Origin: Thermoproteota archaeon
GTDB taxonomy: Archaea; Thermoproteota; Thermoprotei_A; Sulfolobales; Ignisphaeraceae
Assembly: GCA_030550585.1 (NCBI GenBank)
Contig: JAUQPB010000005.1
Span: 36,962 to 100,961, forward strand
Direction: 5' to 3'
DNA: 64,000 bases
Shown here: positions 47,864-56,654 of the stretch, piece by piece
Layout of the letters: every line of letters begins with the position of its first letter
Numbering within the stretch: the stretch's first letter is position 1
Translations under genes and position numbers: made by a program
The notes under the pieces: generated by a model
The model's input: the letters and a program-made list of their open reading frames with translations, nothing else
What the model was told of the DNA's origin: nothing
Database searches by the model: none

Positions 47864-48530
47864 AAACAATACCCCTACTCTCAAAATACCTGGCCAAAGT
47901 CTTTGCAACAAGAATGGCAATCACATGGTCCATGAATATATCCTGCGGAACAAAAATAGCTACTGTGGCGATGAACAGCACTAGAATCCTATCCCCAGAC
48001 ACGCCAACAATGCTAGCAATATTCGAAGCCCATTTAAACAAATTGACATTGTATAGGGCATACCATGTGAAGACCGCAAAGCCCAGGATATAGACAGGTA
48101 GGACAGCTACAGCAGAGAGAAGTAACAGAAAGACAGCGTCTCTAAAACCGATGCTACTCAATCTAATGCCTCTCCTCTTTAGATAAAACCTCGATAACAT
48201 GCTCATTAGAAAAGATGCCATCGGAAAACCAGCTATATAGCCACCTGTAGGCCCAAACAAAACATGTAAACCACCTCTAAATCCAGATGCAACAGGCATA
48301 CCAACAACAATCAAAAGAATGTACAGAAACTGAGAGAACAATGCGTATTTCGGTGGTAAAAGCAGACCAGATAAGATGATTCCCACATTTTGCATAGTGT
48401 ATGGGACAGGCCCTAAATAGAAACTGGCCTGAGCCATTACACCAGTTACAACAGCTAGCACAACAGATACGACAAGGTAGTAGATCTTCTCGCCCAGAGA
48501 CACTGTTCTGTTACCATCCATTGTCAACAC
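47856..48530 (-). CDS. bioY: Biotin transporter substrate-binding component BioY
   Basis: This 224-residue membrane protein has six helices. BioY signatures are the N-terminal QASFYLGPVPYTMQNVGIILSGLLLPP and HVLFGPTGGYIAGFPMASFL, which form the biotin pocket. It is the first gene of the biotin cluster. A TATA-like TTTTATATATC read on the minus strand (about 48562-48552) precedes the start, flanked by two TGAAAC-type palindromes. Confidence 0.93.
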   Translation of the reverse strand: MLTMDGNRTVSLGEKIYYLVVSVVLAVVTGVMAQASFYLGPVPYTMQNVGIILSGLLLPPKYALFSQFLYILLIVVGMPVASGFRGGLHVLFGPTGGYIAGFPMASFLMSMLSRFYLKRRGIRLSSIGFRDAVFLLLLSAVAVLPVYILGFAVFTWYALYNVNLFKWASNIASIVGVSGDRILVLFIATVAIFVPQDIFMDHVIAILVAKTLARYFESRGIVFG

Positions 48531-48836
48531 CAGTGAAACAGTTCAACATAGGGATATATAAAACTTTCGTAACTATCTTAATGTGTGAATGAAACCGTTT
48601 CAAATTAAATAAGCAAAAGAGTTAATGTGATAAACCAAATCTAACGCAACAGAAAGCCTAGGGCTAGTCGCTCAACATAATGCTTAGCATCTCGCATCAC
48701 TTTAGGTTAATGCACGGCAACATTAAAACTAACGCTGTTTACATATTATGTGACCCTAGCTATGTAGACAATGACCAACGGCAAAATGAGACCATCTTAT
48801 CCGAAGGCTTTTCTAGATTTATCAATACAATTGTTG
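48531..48836. promoter_or_regulatory. bioY promoter region with two candidate operator sites
   Basis: TGAAACCGTTTCA (48590-48602) is a perfect 13-bp palindrome about 30 bp upstream of the bioY TATA element. An imperfect related site, TGAAACAGTTCA (48534-48545), lies at the expected transcription start. BirA, which here has a DNA-binding domain, is the obvious candidate ligand. The rest of this gap, up to the Nudix gene end at 48837, shows no gene or repeat I can support. Confidence 0.5.
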
Positions 48837-49307
48837 CTATATAGGGACAAGACAATTCTTTTTCTCCATTAGTTTTTTAACCAGAACCTTTGTTGTGGTG
48901 GTTACATCGTCTCTACTCAGAACCTCTTCTAGAGGGATCCAAGCAACATTAATAGCATCCCCACCCGGCCTCACCTCACCTTGAATACTACTTTGATCAA
49001 ATAGAACATCCAGAATAACATAGTGGTACTGAACCCTTCCAGATTCATCCTTTGTAATAGCATTGTAAACATCTATAATTCCTATTGGCCTTGCCCTTAC
49101 ACCAGTCTCTTCCTCAAGTTCTCTAACCGCCGCACCAGCAATGTCTTCTCCAGCCTCTATAGCCCCACCAGGCACAGACCAAAAACCTGCTCTCGGCGGA
49201 TAACCCCTTTTAACGAGAAGAATCCTACCATCTCTAACAACAACACACCCAACTGCCGCAATAGCGTAACGCGGATAGATTCTATCACTTACCACAGCCA
49301 GCACCAA
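48837..49307 (-). CDS. Nudix hydrolase
   Basis: The 156-residue protein contains a full Nudix box, GGAIEAGEDIAGAAVRELEEETGV (GxxxxxExxxxxxxREUxEExGU, residues about 47-69). The N-terminal AIAAVGCVVVRDGRILLVKRGYPPRAGFWSVP is typical of ADP-ribose or nucleotide-sugar hydrolases. The substrate is not determinable. The TTG at 49307 is used, and a GTG four codons later is equally possible. Confidence 0.9.
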   Translation of the reverse strand: MVLAVVSDRIYPRYAIAAVGCVVVRDGRILLVKRGYPPRAGFWSVPGGAIEAGEDIAGAAVRELEEETGVRARPIGIIDVYNAITKDESGRVQYHYVILDVLFDQSSIQGEVRPGGDAINVAWIPLEEVLSRDDVTTTTKVLVKKLMEKKNCLVPI

Positions 49308-49544
49308 ACCAACGATAACATAGTTCTTAGCCCCTCTAGACTTTTAAACGCTTATCCGTATCAACCCAAACAAATTTGCATATCTTCGCAGATGCTACAG
49401 AGCCAACCCCAGCACAAATTCTATTGATCATATTAGTCAACACATCATAGCTCAACACTGTAGTGACCGTGGTAAACAAAATGTTTATTTTTCTAGGAAG
49501 CCAAACTCATTTTATAAGTAGTAGGATTTGTTGGGCTGCATTAA

Positions 49545-50384
49545 ATGTGTGCAGCATCCACTAACAGTAGCAACAGTCTTAAGAGCGAGTTTCTCAGACT
49601 TTTGAAGGAGGACGAGGAGTTTAGGTATGCTGTTGCCGGTCTTCTCGGCCTAGACACTATTCTAAGCGAGTTGAAGAGACTTAGACAAGACTTTCTTGTT
49701 TTTGTCAGAGAGCAGGAGAGGAGGTGGGAAGAAAATAATAAGAGATGGGAGGAAAATAACAGGAGGTGGGAGGAGGCATACAAGAGGTTCGAGGCTATTG
49801 AAAGCGAGTTGAAGGCTCTTAGAGAAGACCAGAAGAGGCTCTGGGAAGAGAATAGGAGGATTTGGGAGGAGATCAACAAGATTTGGCAAGAGATAAAATT
49901 AATGAGAAAAGATTATGAGGATCTTCGAAAAGATGTTATAACGTTGAAAAAAGATGTCAATGTATTGAAACGCGATATGAGATCAGTCAAAAAATCTATT
50001 CAGAGAATTGACACAACTATTAATAGACTTGCCATATCTATTGAGGATGAGGCAAACGAGTTTATTAGTTACCTCTTAAAGCAAAGAGGAATAGATATAA
50101 AGACTGAGCCTAGTGTTATTGGTCAAAGAGAATTTGATGTCTATGGAACTAATGGTGTTATAACGGTTGTTGGAGAGGCTAAGACGAGGGCAGGAGCTAA
50201 GACCGCTAGAAAACTTATTGAGAGAGTTGAGGAAGCTAAAAAAATTCAGCCAGAGAAATTTCCAGGAAAAACAATTGTAGTGATATACTGCATGAGAGCA
50301 ACACCAGATGCCATAGAAGAGGCTAGCAAACTAGGTATATGGGTTATTGAATCAGGCAAAGAGAGAACACAGCTGAGTATGTAG
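49545..50384 (+). CDS. DUF3782-like coiled-coil protein with PD-(D/E)XK nuclease-like domain
   Basis: This is a 279-residue protein. Residues 50-160 are a long coiled coil containing heptads repeated almost exactly (RRWEENN, KRWEENN, RRWEEAY, and later KRLWEEN, RIWEEIN). Residues 165-270 form a nuclease-like fold: DEANEFISYLLKQRGI, then EFDVYGTNGVITVVGEAKTR, where Asp and ExK match the PD-(D/E)XK motif, and TIVVIYCMRATPDAIEEASKLGI. Families of this layout (DUF3782) are abundant in Crenarchaeota and of unknown role; some relatives are defence or repair proteins. Confidence 0.8.
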   Translation: MCAASTNSSNSLKSEFLRLLKEDEEFRYAVAGLLGLDTILSELKRLRQDFLVFVREQERRWEENNKRWEENNRRWEEAYKRFEAIESELKALREDQKRLWEENRRIWEEINKIWQEIKLMRKDYEDLRKDVITLKKDVNVLKRDMRSVKKSIQRIDTTINRLAISIEDEANEFISYLLKQRGIDIKTEPSVIGQREFDVYGTNGVITVVGEAKTRAGAKTARKLIERVEEAKKIQPEKFPGKTIVVIYCMRATPDAIEEASKLGIWVIESGKERTQLSM

Positions 50385-50707
50385 CCCCTAAGACTACAAA
50401 GCTCACTACCCTTCCAATTAACTATTTCCATCACATCGATTGAAACAAGAGATATGCAATCTGAACAAAGCTTTGAAAGCAATGCAACAAGGTCTCAAAC
50501 ATGGATCTTTCAATCAAAACGAAATGCTTATAGACCAAAATGTTGCGCTATCGATATGCAGATGGACTAGAAACAGTTGAAAAAATATGATTACATTTAA
50601 CATTAAAAATTTTTGAGATTAAATAAGTGACTGTTATTAGATAAACATCTTGGTAAGTATCAATTAGTTGTTGTATACTAGATACAAGGTTTTCCTGCTT
50701 TAAAAAG
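50385..50707. other. Intergenic region without recognisable content
   Basis: This is a 323-bp A/T-rich stretch between the coiled-coil gene and the small minus-strand ORF. I see no ORF with a promoter, no tRNA, no long repeat and no clear box C/D pattern. Confidence 0.4.
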
Positions 50708-50923
50708 CTATAGTACCTCTATTAAACCATTTTCAAGTCTTCTATAGCATATCATAGAGTTGGCTACATATGTACAGACTATTTTGCCACCGTTATTGCT
50801 GTTAGCTTCGTTGCCAATATTATTATTGTTGATTTCTACTCCACTATTCCCTACAGCATGCTTGCCCAGATACTCTCTTCTGATGCTCCTAACTAGTCTG
50901 AGTATACCTAGGTCTAATCTCAT
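50708..50923 (-). CDS. Small hypothetical protein with Asn-rich linker
   Basis: On the minus strand GAGGTGA lies seven bases before an ATG at 50923, a strong Shine-Dalgarno match, and ATAATTTTATAGG upstream can serve as TATA element. The 71-residue product has a basic N-terminus (RLDLGILRLVRSIRREYLGK). An Asn/Gly linker (EINNNNIGNEANSNNGG) and a short C-terminal strand pair (VCTYVANSMICYRR) follow. I know no homologue. A GTG at 50932 in the same frame is the other possible start. Confidence 0.5.
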   Translation of the reverse strand: MRLDLGILRLVRSIRREYLGKHAVGNSGVEINNNNIGNEANSNNGGKIVCTYVANSMICYRRLENGLIEVL

Positions 50924-51103
50924 AGTTTTCACCTCAAGTCTAGTTATACCGCTAAAACTCTAATAAATTTGCCTCCTATAAAATTATTATCCGCTGTATA
51001 CAGCTTTAGTCACAGTATACCCAGATAAATTCTGTATCTAAACCAGATAAGCAACATTATGCGAATTTGCATATTTAATTGAATTAATTTATATAAAAAT
51101 TGT

Positions 51104-52249
51104 TTAGCTCCAATTAACAACTTCTATGGCTTTGCTCAGTTTGCGACAACCGTTTTCTGCTATAACAAAGGTGTCCTCTATTTTTATGCTTCCATAGCCT
51201 GGGAGCATAAGTGGTGAATGCACCATTGCGACAACCATTCCTGTTTTAGCTTCTACAGCTCTGTGTGCAGGGACTATTGTTGTTATTGGGTACTCCTCTA
51301 CCTGTAGCCCAACACCGTGGACATATCCAACAATCCTCTTATCTAGAAGCCCATACTTGGAGTAGATAGAGTCTAAGCGTCTAATCACATCAATGAACCT
51401 TGTACCAGGTTTAGTCATGGAAACCGCTTCTTCGTAAACCTCCTTGGCACAGTTGAAAGCTTTTCTAATTTCATCGGGTTTTGAATCGCCTATAAACAGC
51501 GATGCTGAGGCATTCGCATAGTAACCATTATAGTCAGCACCAACAACAATGGTCACAAGAACATTCTTCTTAGCCACAACATCTCTAAGTGGCTCTGCGT
51601 GCACCCTCGGATGAGGACCTATGTTTATATATATGTGCGGCTCTTCTGACCCCAGTCTGTATGCTATGCTATAGGCTTCTGCTGCTAGCTCCAACTCGGA
51701 CACACCCTCTTTAACAAAGTTCATAGTTTTTTCGAGAACCATCGTCGATATTTCAGCAGCCTTCGATATAGCCTCAATTTCGTGGCTATCCTTAATAGAT
51801 CTCATCTCAGTTAATATCGGCCCAATATCAACAACCTCAACATCTCTATTGGCTCTCTTAAACATTTCATAGAATAGTATGTAAGCATCTCTCTCAACAC
51901 CAAATACCATACCAACTCTCCTAGCCTTTAACAACTTTATGTTTGTCACAACCTTGTTCATGAGGTCTCCGCCATCGGTATATGTAACAACATCGACTCC
52001 CTTGAGCTTTGATAGGGATAAGAACCCCTCCTCTTCGCCAACAGCTACAAAAACCTTTGGATTGCCATCAGAAGGAACTAGAAGCGCTGGCCTAAGCCAC
52101 TTAACACCAACTAGGTACTTAAAATCTGATAGTGTACGAATCATAGCACAGTCTATCCCCTTCTCCCTAAGCAAATTCTGAAGCCTCTCAACCCTAGATT
52201 TGAAAACGGATGGAGGCAGAGACACCCATGCAACACCAATCAATAGCAT
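51104..52249 (-). CDS. M24 (Xaa-Pro aminopeptidase-like) protein lacking metal ligands
   Basis: The 381-residue protein has the two-domain prolidase layout: a creatinase N-domain (RVERLQNLLREKGIDCAMIRTLSDFKYLVG) and a pita-bread C-domain from about 150. Active M24 enzymes bind two metals through D, D, H, E, E. Here the segment IVVGADYNGYYANASAS has Val and Asn at the two Asp positions, and VAMVHSPLML has no Glu at the fourth. Only the His of VHGVGLQVEEYP and the Glu of IKIED remain. It is probably not a peptidase and may bind peptides or a protein partner. Confidence 0.8.
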   Translation of the reverse strand: MLLIGVAWVSLPPSVFKSRVERLQNLLREKGIDCAMIRTLSDFKYLVGVKWLRPALLVPSDGNPKVFVAVGEEEGFLSLSKLKGVDVVTYTDGGDLMNKVVTNIKLLKARRVGMVFGVERDAYILFYEMFKRANRDVEVVDIGPILTEMRSIKDSHEIEAISKAAEISTMVLEKTMNFVKEGVSELELAAEAYSIAYRLGSEEPHIYINIGPHPRVHAEPLRDVVAKKNVLVTIVVGADYNGYYANASASLFIGDSKPDEIRKAFNCAKEVYEEAVSMTKPGTRFIDVIRRLDSIYSKYGLLDKRIVGYVHGVGLQVEEYPITTIVPAHRAVEAKTGMVVAMVHSPLMLPGYGSIKIEDTFVIAENGCRKLSKAIEVVNWS

Positions 52250-52473
52250 GTATAGAAAGCCCTAATAAGCTTTCATAACAATCACTATAATTACATTCCT
52301 ATGTCAATTAAGTCTCTAGGTTGAACAATAGCTAAGTCAAGCGTCCTAATCGCATTGATGGCATATCTTAAGGCCCTCATAGTGCTGGTAGCTAATCAAG
52401 CTGTTTCATTCATATTAAAGTATGTTTATCCAATGTCCATAGCAAGTCTCTTGCTGGTGATAGTGAAGTAGCG

Positions 52474-53118
52474 ATGGATGTTGATAAACCATCTTATGTT
52501 GTATTCGATGAGAATGCTATTGAATATGATCAGTGGTTCGACAAGAACAGGATTGTTTATGAAAACGAGGTTTCTCTTCTAAAAAAATTCTTTCCATGCG
52601 AAAAACCATGCATTGAGATAGGTGTTGGCACAGGTAGATTTGCTCAACCACTAGGCATAGAGGTGGGTCTAGACCCATCTGTAGAAGCATTGAAAATAGC
52701 TCACAGAAGAGGTGTTCTTGTCGCCTCTGGCTTTGGAGAAGCAGCTCCATTTAGAAGCGAGAGTTTTTCAATGGTATACATAATAGTGACACTATGCTTT
52801 GTTGAAAACCCGTATAAGGTATTGGAAGAGGCTGTGAGAATACTGAAGAAGGGTGGGAGACTAGTTGTGTGCATAATACCATTAGACTCATCACTTGGTT
52901 TAATATACCATAGAAAGAAAGTGACAAAACAGAGCATTTTCTATAGCCATGCCACATTCTATACAAAAAGCCAGTTGGTAGAGATGCTATCAAGTCTAAA
53001 CCTAAGAATACTAAAGGTTGCAAGCACATTGACAAAAACAGGCTTGGAGCCCCTAGCTGAAGAGCCTGTTGAAGGTGATAAAGGGTCTTTTGTATGCTAT
53101 GAAGCTGCAAAAGAATGA
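52474..53118 (+). CDS. SAM-dependent methyltransferase (class I, UbiE/COQ5-like)
   Basis: This 214-residue protein has SAM motif I CIEIGVGTGRFAQPLG, motif II region VGLDPSVEALKIAHRRG, and the post-motif segment SFSMVYIIVTLCFVENPYKVLEEAVRILKKGGRLVVCIIPLDSSLG. These are class I Rossmann methylase features, and such short forms act on small molecules. The acceptor is unknown. It is the gene before thiI, 73 bp apart on the same strand. Confidence 0.82.
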   Translation: MDVDKPSYVVFDENAIEYDQWFDKNRIVYENEVSLLKKFFPCEKPCIEIGVGTGRFAQPLGIEVGLDPSVEALKIAHRRGVLVASGFGEAAPFRSESFSMVYIIVTLCFVENPYKVLEEAVRILKKGGRLVVCIIPLDSSLGLIYHRKKVTKQSIFYSHATFYTKSQLVEMLSSLNLRILKVASTLTKTGLEPLAEEPVEGDKGSFVCYEAAKE

Positions 53119-53191
53119 GATTTTTATGGGGTTATACAAAGCTTTTTAGCTAGTATGGACACAATAATGGTGAAGAACACGTTGAGTAATT

Positions 53192-54661
53192 TTGCGGTGC
53201 CAGCACTTGCCAGACTATCTGGTTACTGTGTCTGGCGAGTCCATACTCAAGTCTAGTAGGACTAGACCAAAGTTCTTCAATGCTCTAATTAGAAACATCT
53301 CCGATGCTGTTTCTAGAGCTGGTGGCAAGGTGGTTAACATTAGTGTTGTTGAGGCTAAAATACACCTTGTAACAGATGCCAATGTCATTAATGCCGTTTC
53401 CAGGGTTTTCGGCATCTACAGAGTTGGCAGGGTTCTTGTATACGAATTTAGAGATCTAAGCGATTTGGCTAGGTGGATAGCGGAGAACTCCAAAGAGGTT
53501 GTTATGGGGAGAAGATTTGCTGTAAGGGTTAAGAGAAGCGGTGTACACAGCTTCACATCAATCGACGTTGCTAGAGAGGCTGGGGCTCTCCTCAAACCAT
53601 TTTCATCTGGCGTTGATCTAGATAATCCTGAGGTCGTTGTTGAGGTAGAGGTGAGGGGCTCGAAGGCATTTCTATATAGAGACTCTGTCAAAGGGCCTGG
53701 CGGCCTCCCAACAGGAGTTGAGGGAAGGGCCCTCACACTTTTCTCAGGAGGCTTCGACTCCCCCATAGCAGCCTGGTACACTGCTAGAAGAGGTGTTGAG
53801 ATAGACTTTCTACATTTCATATTGGGGCCTCTAGAATCGACATACAACGCATTTACCGTTGCCAAAAAACTATCTCTTGATTGGCTCTATGGCTACAAAC
53901 CAAAGTTCATAGCAATAGACTTTAGAGATGTTGTAAAAGAGATTGTGGAGAAGGTTGATTGGAGCTATAGACAGGTTGTCCTAAGAGCTCTAATGTATCT
54001 AGCAGCATCAAAGATAGCTGAGGAGCTCGGCTACGACGCTATCGTAACTGGCGAGTCCCTTGGCCAAGCATCTAGCCAGACACTCAAGAATATAGCGGCT
54101 ATAGAGAGCTGTGTAAAGGTGTCTAAACCGATTCTAAGGCCGTTAATATCGTTTGACAAGGAGGAGATCATAGATTTGTCGAGGAGGCTAGGACTATACG
54201 AACTATCCTCAAAGGTTGTTGAAGCTTGTGCTATAGCCCCATCAAAAGTTGTGACAGCTACAACAGTGGATGCGTTGTCCAAGAGGCTTGAATCTATAGA
54301 CATGAGGATTGTTGAAGAGGCGCTGAAGAAGAGGATAGTTGTCAGCGTATTGGATGCCAGACCAGAAGATGTTATTCCAGAGACAGATATAGAGATAGAT
54401 TTCATACCAAGCAACGCAATTGTTATCGATGCTAGAAAAGAGGATACAGGTGGGCTACCCGTAGAGAGCGTCATCCCCCTAAGCAAGGTGGACTTCAACA
54501 ACATTCCCCAGGACAGACCCGTTGTCATAGTATGTGATACAGGTAGTCTAAGCTATGTGATAGCGAAAGAGCTTAGGGAAAAAGGCTTCAAGGCCTATAG
54601 TCTTCGCGGCGGGGCAAAGACCTGCAAAACTCTAGCAGAAAAATCCAGAGCAACACAGTAG
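53192..54661 (+). CDS. thiI: tRNA 4-thiouridine synthetase / thiamine biosynthesis ThiI with C-terminal rhodanese domain
   Basis: This 489-residue protein has an N-terminal NFLD/THUMP region (VSGESILKSSRTRPKFFNALIRN ... RFAVRVKRSG). The PP-loop ATPase motif is LFSGGFDSPIAAW, with GPLESTYN, ITGESLGQASSQTLKN-type blocks and IDLSRRLGLY. A rhodanese-like end carries the catalytic Cys in VVIVCDTGSLSY. It adenylates U8 of tRNA and transfers sulfur, and may supply sulfur for thiamine. The TTG at 53192 is the first start in frame. A TTG at 53207 is an alternative. Confidence 0.87.
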   Translation: MRCQHLPDYLVTVSGESILKSSRTRPKFFNALIRNISDAVSRAGGKVVNISVVEAKIHLVTDANVINAVSRVFGIYRVGRVLVYEFRDLSDLARWIAENSKEVVMGRRFAVRVKRSGVHSFTSIDVAREAGALLKPFSSGVDLDNPEVVVEVEVRGSKAFLYRDSVKGPGGLPTGVEGRALTLFSGGFDSPIAAWYTARRGVEIDFLHFILGPLESTYNAFTVAKKLSLDWLYGYKPKFIAIDFRDVVKEIVEKVDWSYRQVVLRALMYLAASKIAEELGYDAIVTGESLGQASSQTLKNIAAIESCVKVSKPILRPLISFDKEEIIDLSRRLGLYELSSKVVEACAIAPSKVVTATTVDALSKRLESIDMRIVEEALKKRIVVSVLDARPEDVIPETDIEIDFIPSNAIVIDARKEDTGGLPVESVIPLSKVDFNNIPQDRPVVIVCDTGSLSYVIAKELREKGFKAYSLRGGAKTCKTLAEKSRATQ

Positions 54662-54788
54662 AATTCCTCTCCTCCACTGGCTAGACAACATGCAACAACA
54701 AGCATCTACTCTATACCCAACTAACATGGTGCATGTAGATAAAACGCTTTTTTATGTTGCGATCCATCACGACTTCTGCAGACCTGTT

Positions 54789-55292
54789 ATGCAGTACAAG
54801 ATATCCCTCAAGCTCGTCACAGCGATAGTGATTGCAGCGACCTACGCATCTCTAGTCATAGTGCTACAGTCTATTAGCTTTGGACCAATCCAGGTTAGGG
54901 TAGCTGATATGCTATCCCCTATAACCTATGTCACAGGATTTGAGGGTGTTCTTGGCCTGACTCTAGGCACATTAATTGGAAATATTGTATCGCCTTATGG
55001 GATTTTTGATGTGGTTATAGGTACTCTATGCACATTTGTTTACAGCTCTATAAATTGGTTGCTTGGCAGGGTCTTTGGCTATAGAAAATGGCTGCTACCT
55101 GTAGTAGCCTTGGTGGACGCTCTTGTTGTAGGGATATTCATAGGGGTTATCCTACAAGGTGTCATTTTCAAAGCTGGCGAGCCCATATACCTATTCGCTT
55201 TGCTGACAGGCGAAAACCTTGTGGCCACAATACCTGGGGCCCTCCTACTCGTCCCACTTATTAGAAGGTATTACCAGAGATTAGCAAGATGA
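54789..55292 (+). CDS. queT: QueT-like ECF substrate-binding component (preQ0/preQ1 uptake)
   Basis: The membrane protein carries the QueT/DUF988 block FGPIQVRVADMLSPITYVTGFEGVLGLTLGTLIGNIVSPYGIFDVVIGT and ends GENLVATIPGALLLVPLIRR. QueT proteins bind 7-deazaguanine precursors. The frame opens at 54690, but TTTTTTATG near 54748-54756 and family length favour the ATG at 54789 (167 residues). It is followed by an EcfA and EcfT gene in the same direction and is near queC, all fitting archaeosine metabolism. Confidence 0.85.
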   Translation: MQYKISLKLVTAIVIAATYASLVIVLQSISFGPIQVRVADMLSPITYVTGFEGVLGLTLGTLIGNIVSPYGIFDVVIGTLCTFVYSSINWLLGRVFGYRKWLLPVVALVDALVVGIFIGVILQGVIFKAGEPIYLFALLTGENLVATIPGALLLVPLIRRYYQRLAR

Positions 55293-55372
55293 CTTAGCAG
55301 ACCATGGACTGCTGAACACCTCTATCAGCTTTTAAGCAAAGAATTTCCTGCGTTAGTGGATAGGCGGTTTAA

Positions 55373-56110
55373 TTGATTATAGAGACCAGAAATCTTAGGG
55401 TTTCTTTCAACGGCGTCGAGATATTGAGGGACATTTCGATAGCTTTTGATAGTGGTGTCCACATTGTGTTGGGTAGGAATGGAGCTGGCAAAACAACTTT
55501 TTTGAGGGCTCTGGCAAATCTAGTGAGGTTCGATGGCGATGTGCTTGTTGGGGGTAGGAGCGTTAAGAAGATGGGTAGAAGGGAGATTGCTATGCTGATT
55601 GGGTACTGCTGGCAGAACCCATACTACGGCTTTGTAGAGGCAACTGTAGAAGATGAGATAAGGGCTATCACCAGAATACTTGGGGTCTCAGGTGATTGGA
55701 GAATAGTCGAGCTTCTAGTGCCTAGAGAGTACATGGGTAGAGACCCGTCAACGCTTAGCGGTGGAGAGGCTAAAAGGGTTTCTATGGCCTCTATACTAGT
55801 TGCAGACCAGCCCATATGGCTTCTAGACGAGCCGTTCACATATCTCGATAGAGATGGTGTTGAGGCTGTTGTCAACCTAATCGACTATGGGAGGAGAAAG
55901 GGGAAGACAATAATTGTTACACTCCACGAGATATTCTACGCCAATCTCATAAAGCCAGACACATACGCAATCATAGATGGTGGCACAATAAAGTTTTTTG
56001 ATAGGTGGAGCAGTCTCAGCGATGAGGAGCTGGCCAAAGCGGGTCTGGTGCCAAGGGGTGTGATATGTGATACTCTCTGTGGTCCAAGAGGTCTTGGGGT
56101 ACAGAGTTAA
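55373..56110 (+). CDS. ECF transporter ATPase for the QueT system
   Basis: This 245-residue ABC ATPase has GRNGAGKTTFLRAL, the Q-loop YCWQNPYYGF, LSGGEAKRVSMASILVADQPIWLLDEPFTYLD and the switch His region VTLHEIFY. The YxGF-type segment after the Q loop and its neighbours (QueT, T component) place it in an energy-coupling-factor transporter. The start TTG at 55373 gives a normal N-terminus (IIETRNLRVSFNG). It overlaps the T component gene by 44 nt. Confidence 0.87.
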   Translation: MIIETRNLRVSFNGVEILRDISIAFDSGVHIVLGRNGAGKTTFLRALANLVRFDGDVLVGGRSVKKMGRREIAMLIGYCWQNPYYGFVEATVEDEIRAITRILGVSGDWRIVELLVPREYMGRDPSTLSGGEAKRVSMASILVADQPIWLLDEPFTYLDRDGVEAVVNLIDYGRRKGKTIIVTLHEIFYANLIKPDTYAIIDGGTIKFFDRWSSLSDEELAKAGLVPRGVICDTLCGPRGLGVQS

Positions 56111-56642
56111 GGCACCGAGAATAGTGTTTTCAAAGTGGTTCTCAATAGCGAAGATAGCCTTGTTTATACTATCTATAGCAGTTCCGGTGGTGGCACCAAC
56201 AGCCGTTTCGCTTGGTCTCGTAGCATCTCTTGTAATACTCCTAGCCGTGTTGGGACTTAGGAGAAGCGCTGTATACACCGTCTTCACAGCCGCAATCCTC
56301 TATCTAATAATGTTTTCCACGGCCTTTCTACTCCACGGAGACTTGGAGAGGATAACTAGGCTAACTCTGTTGGCCTCATCATCGCTGTCAACAATAATAC
56401 TAATAGCATCGACAACAAAGCCGTCGATGCTTAGAAGATGGCCAACTCTATATCTGTTCTCAATAGTTTTTGCAAACACATTGAAAGAGGTTGTAGATAT
56501 TGCAACTGTTTATAGGGCTAGGGGCTCTGGGGGGCTAAGATATGTTTTACAAGTTGTGGTGGCCTCCATGGCGATGTCCATAGCCAGAACAAGCACACTC
56601 GTAGACTCGCTAAAGGCTAGAGGGATTGAGGTCACAGAGTAG
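56067..56642 (+). CDS. ECF transporter T component of the QueT system
   Basis: This 191-residue membrane protein has about five helices and the coupling-helix signature VYRARGSGG. A second Ala-Arg-Gly (LKARGIEV) sits at the very end. These two motifs contact the ATPase grooves in EcfT proteins. Start and overlap with the ATPase gene support coupled translation. It converges on queC, whose stop is 13 bp away. Confidence 0.82.
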   Translation: MILSVVQEVLGYRVKAPRIVFSKWFSIAKIALFILSIAVPVVAPTAVSLGLVASLVILLAVLGLRRSAVYTVFTAAILYLIMFSTAFLLHGDLERITRLTLLASSSLSTIILIASTTKPSMLRRWPTLYLFSIVFANTLKEVVDIATVYRARGSGGLRYVLQVVVASMAMSIARTSTLVDSLKARGIEVTE

Positions 56643-56654
56643 AATATCCAGTTT

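Noticed and set aside
54690..54788. 33 extra N-terminal codons of the QueT frame
   Set aside because: Not like the family N-terminus, and the TATA-like TTTTTTATG falls inside; the ATG at 54789 is preferred.
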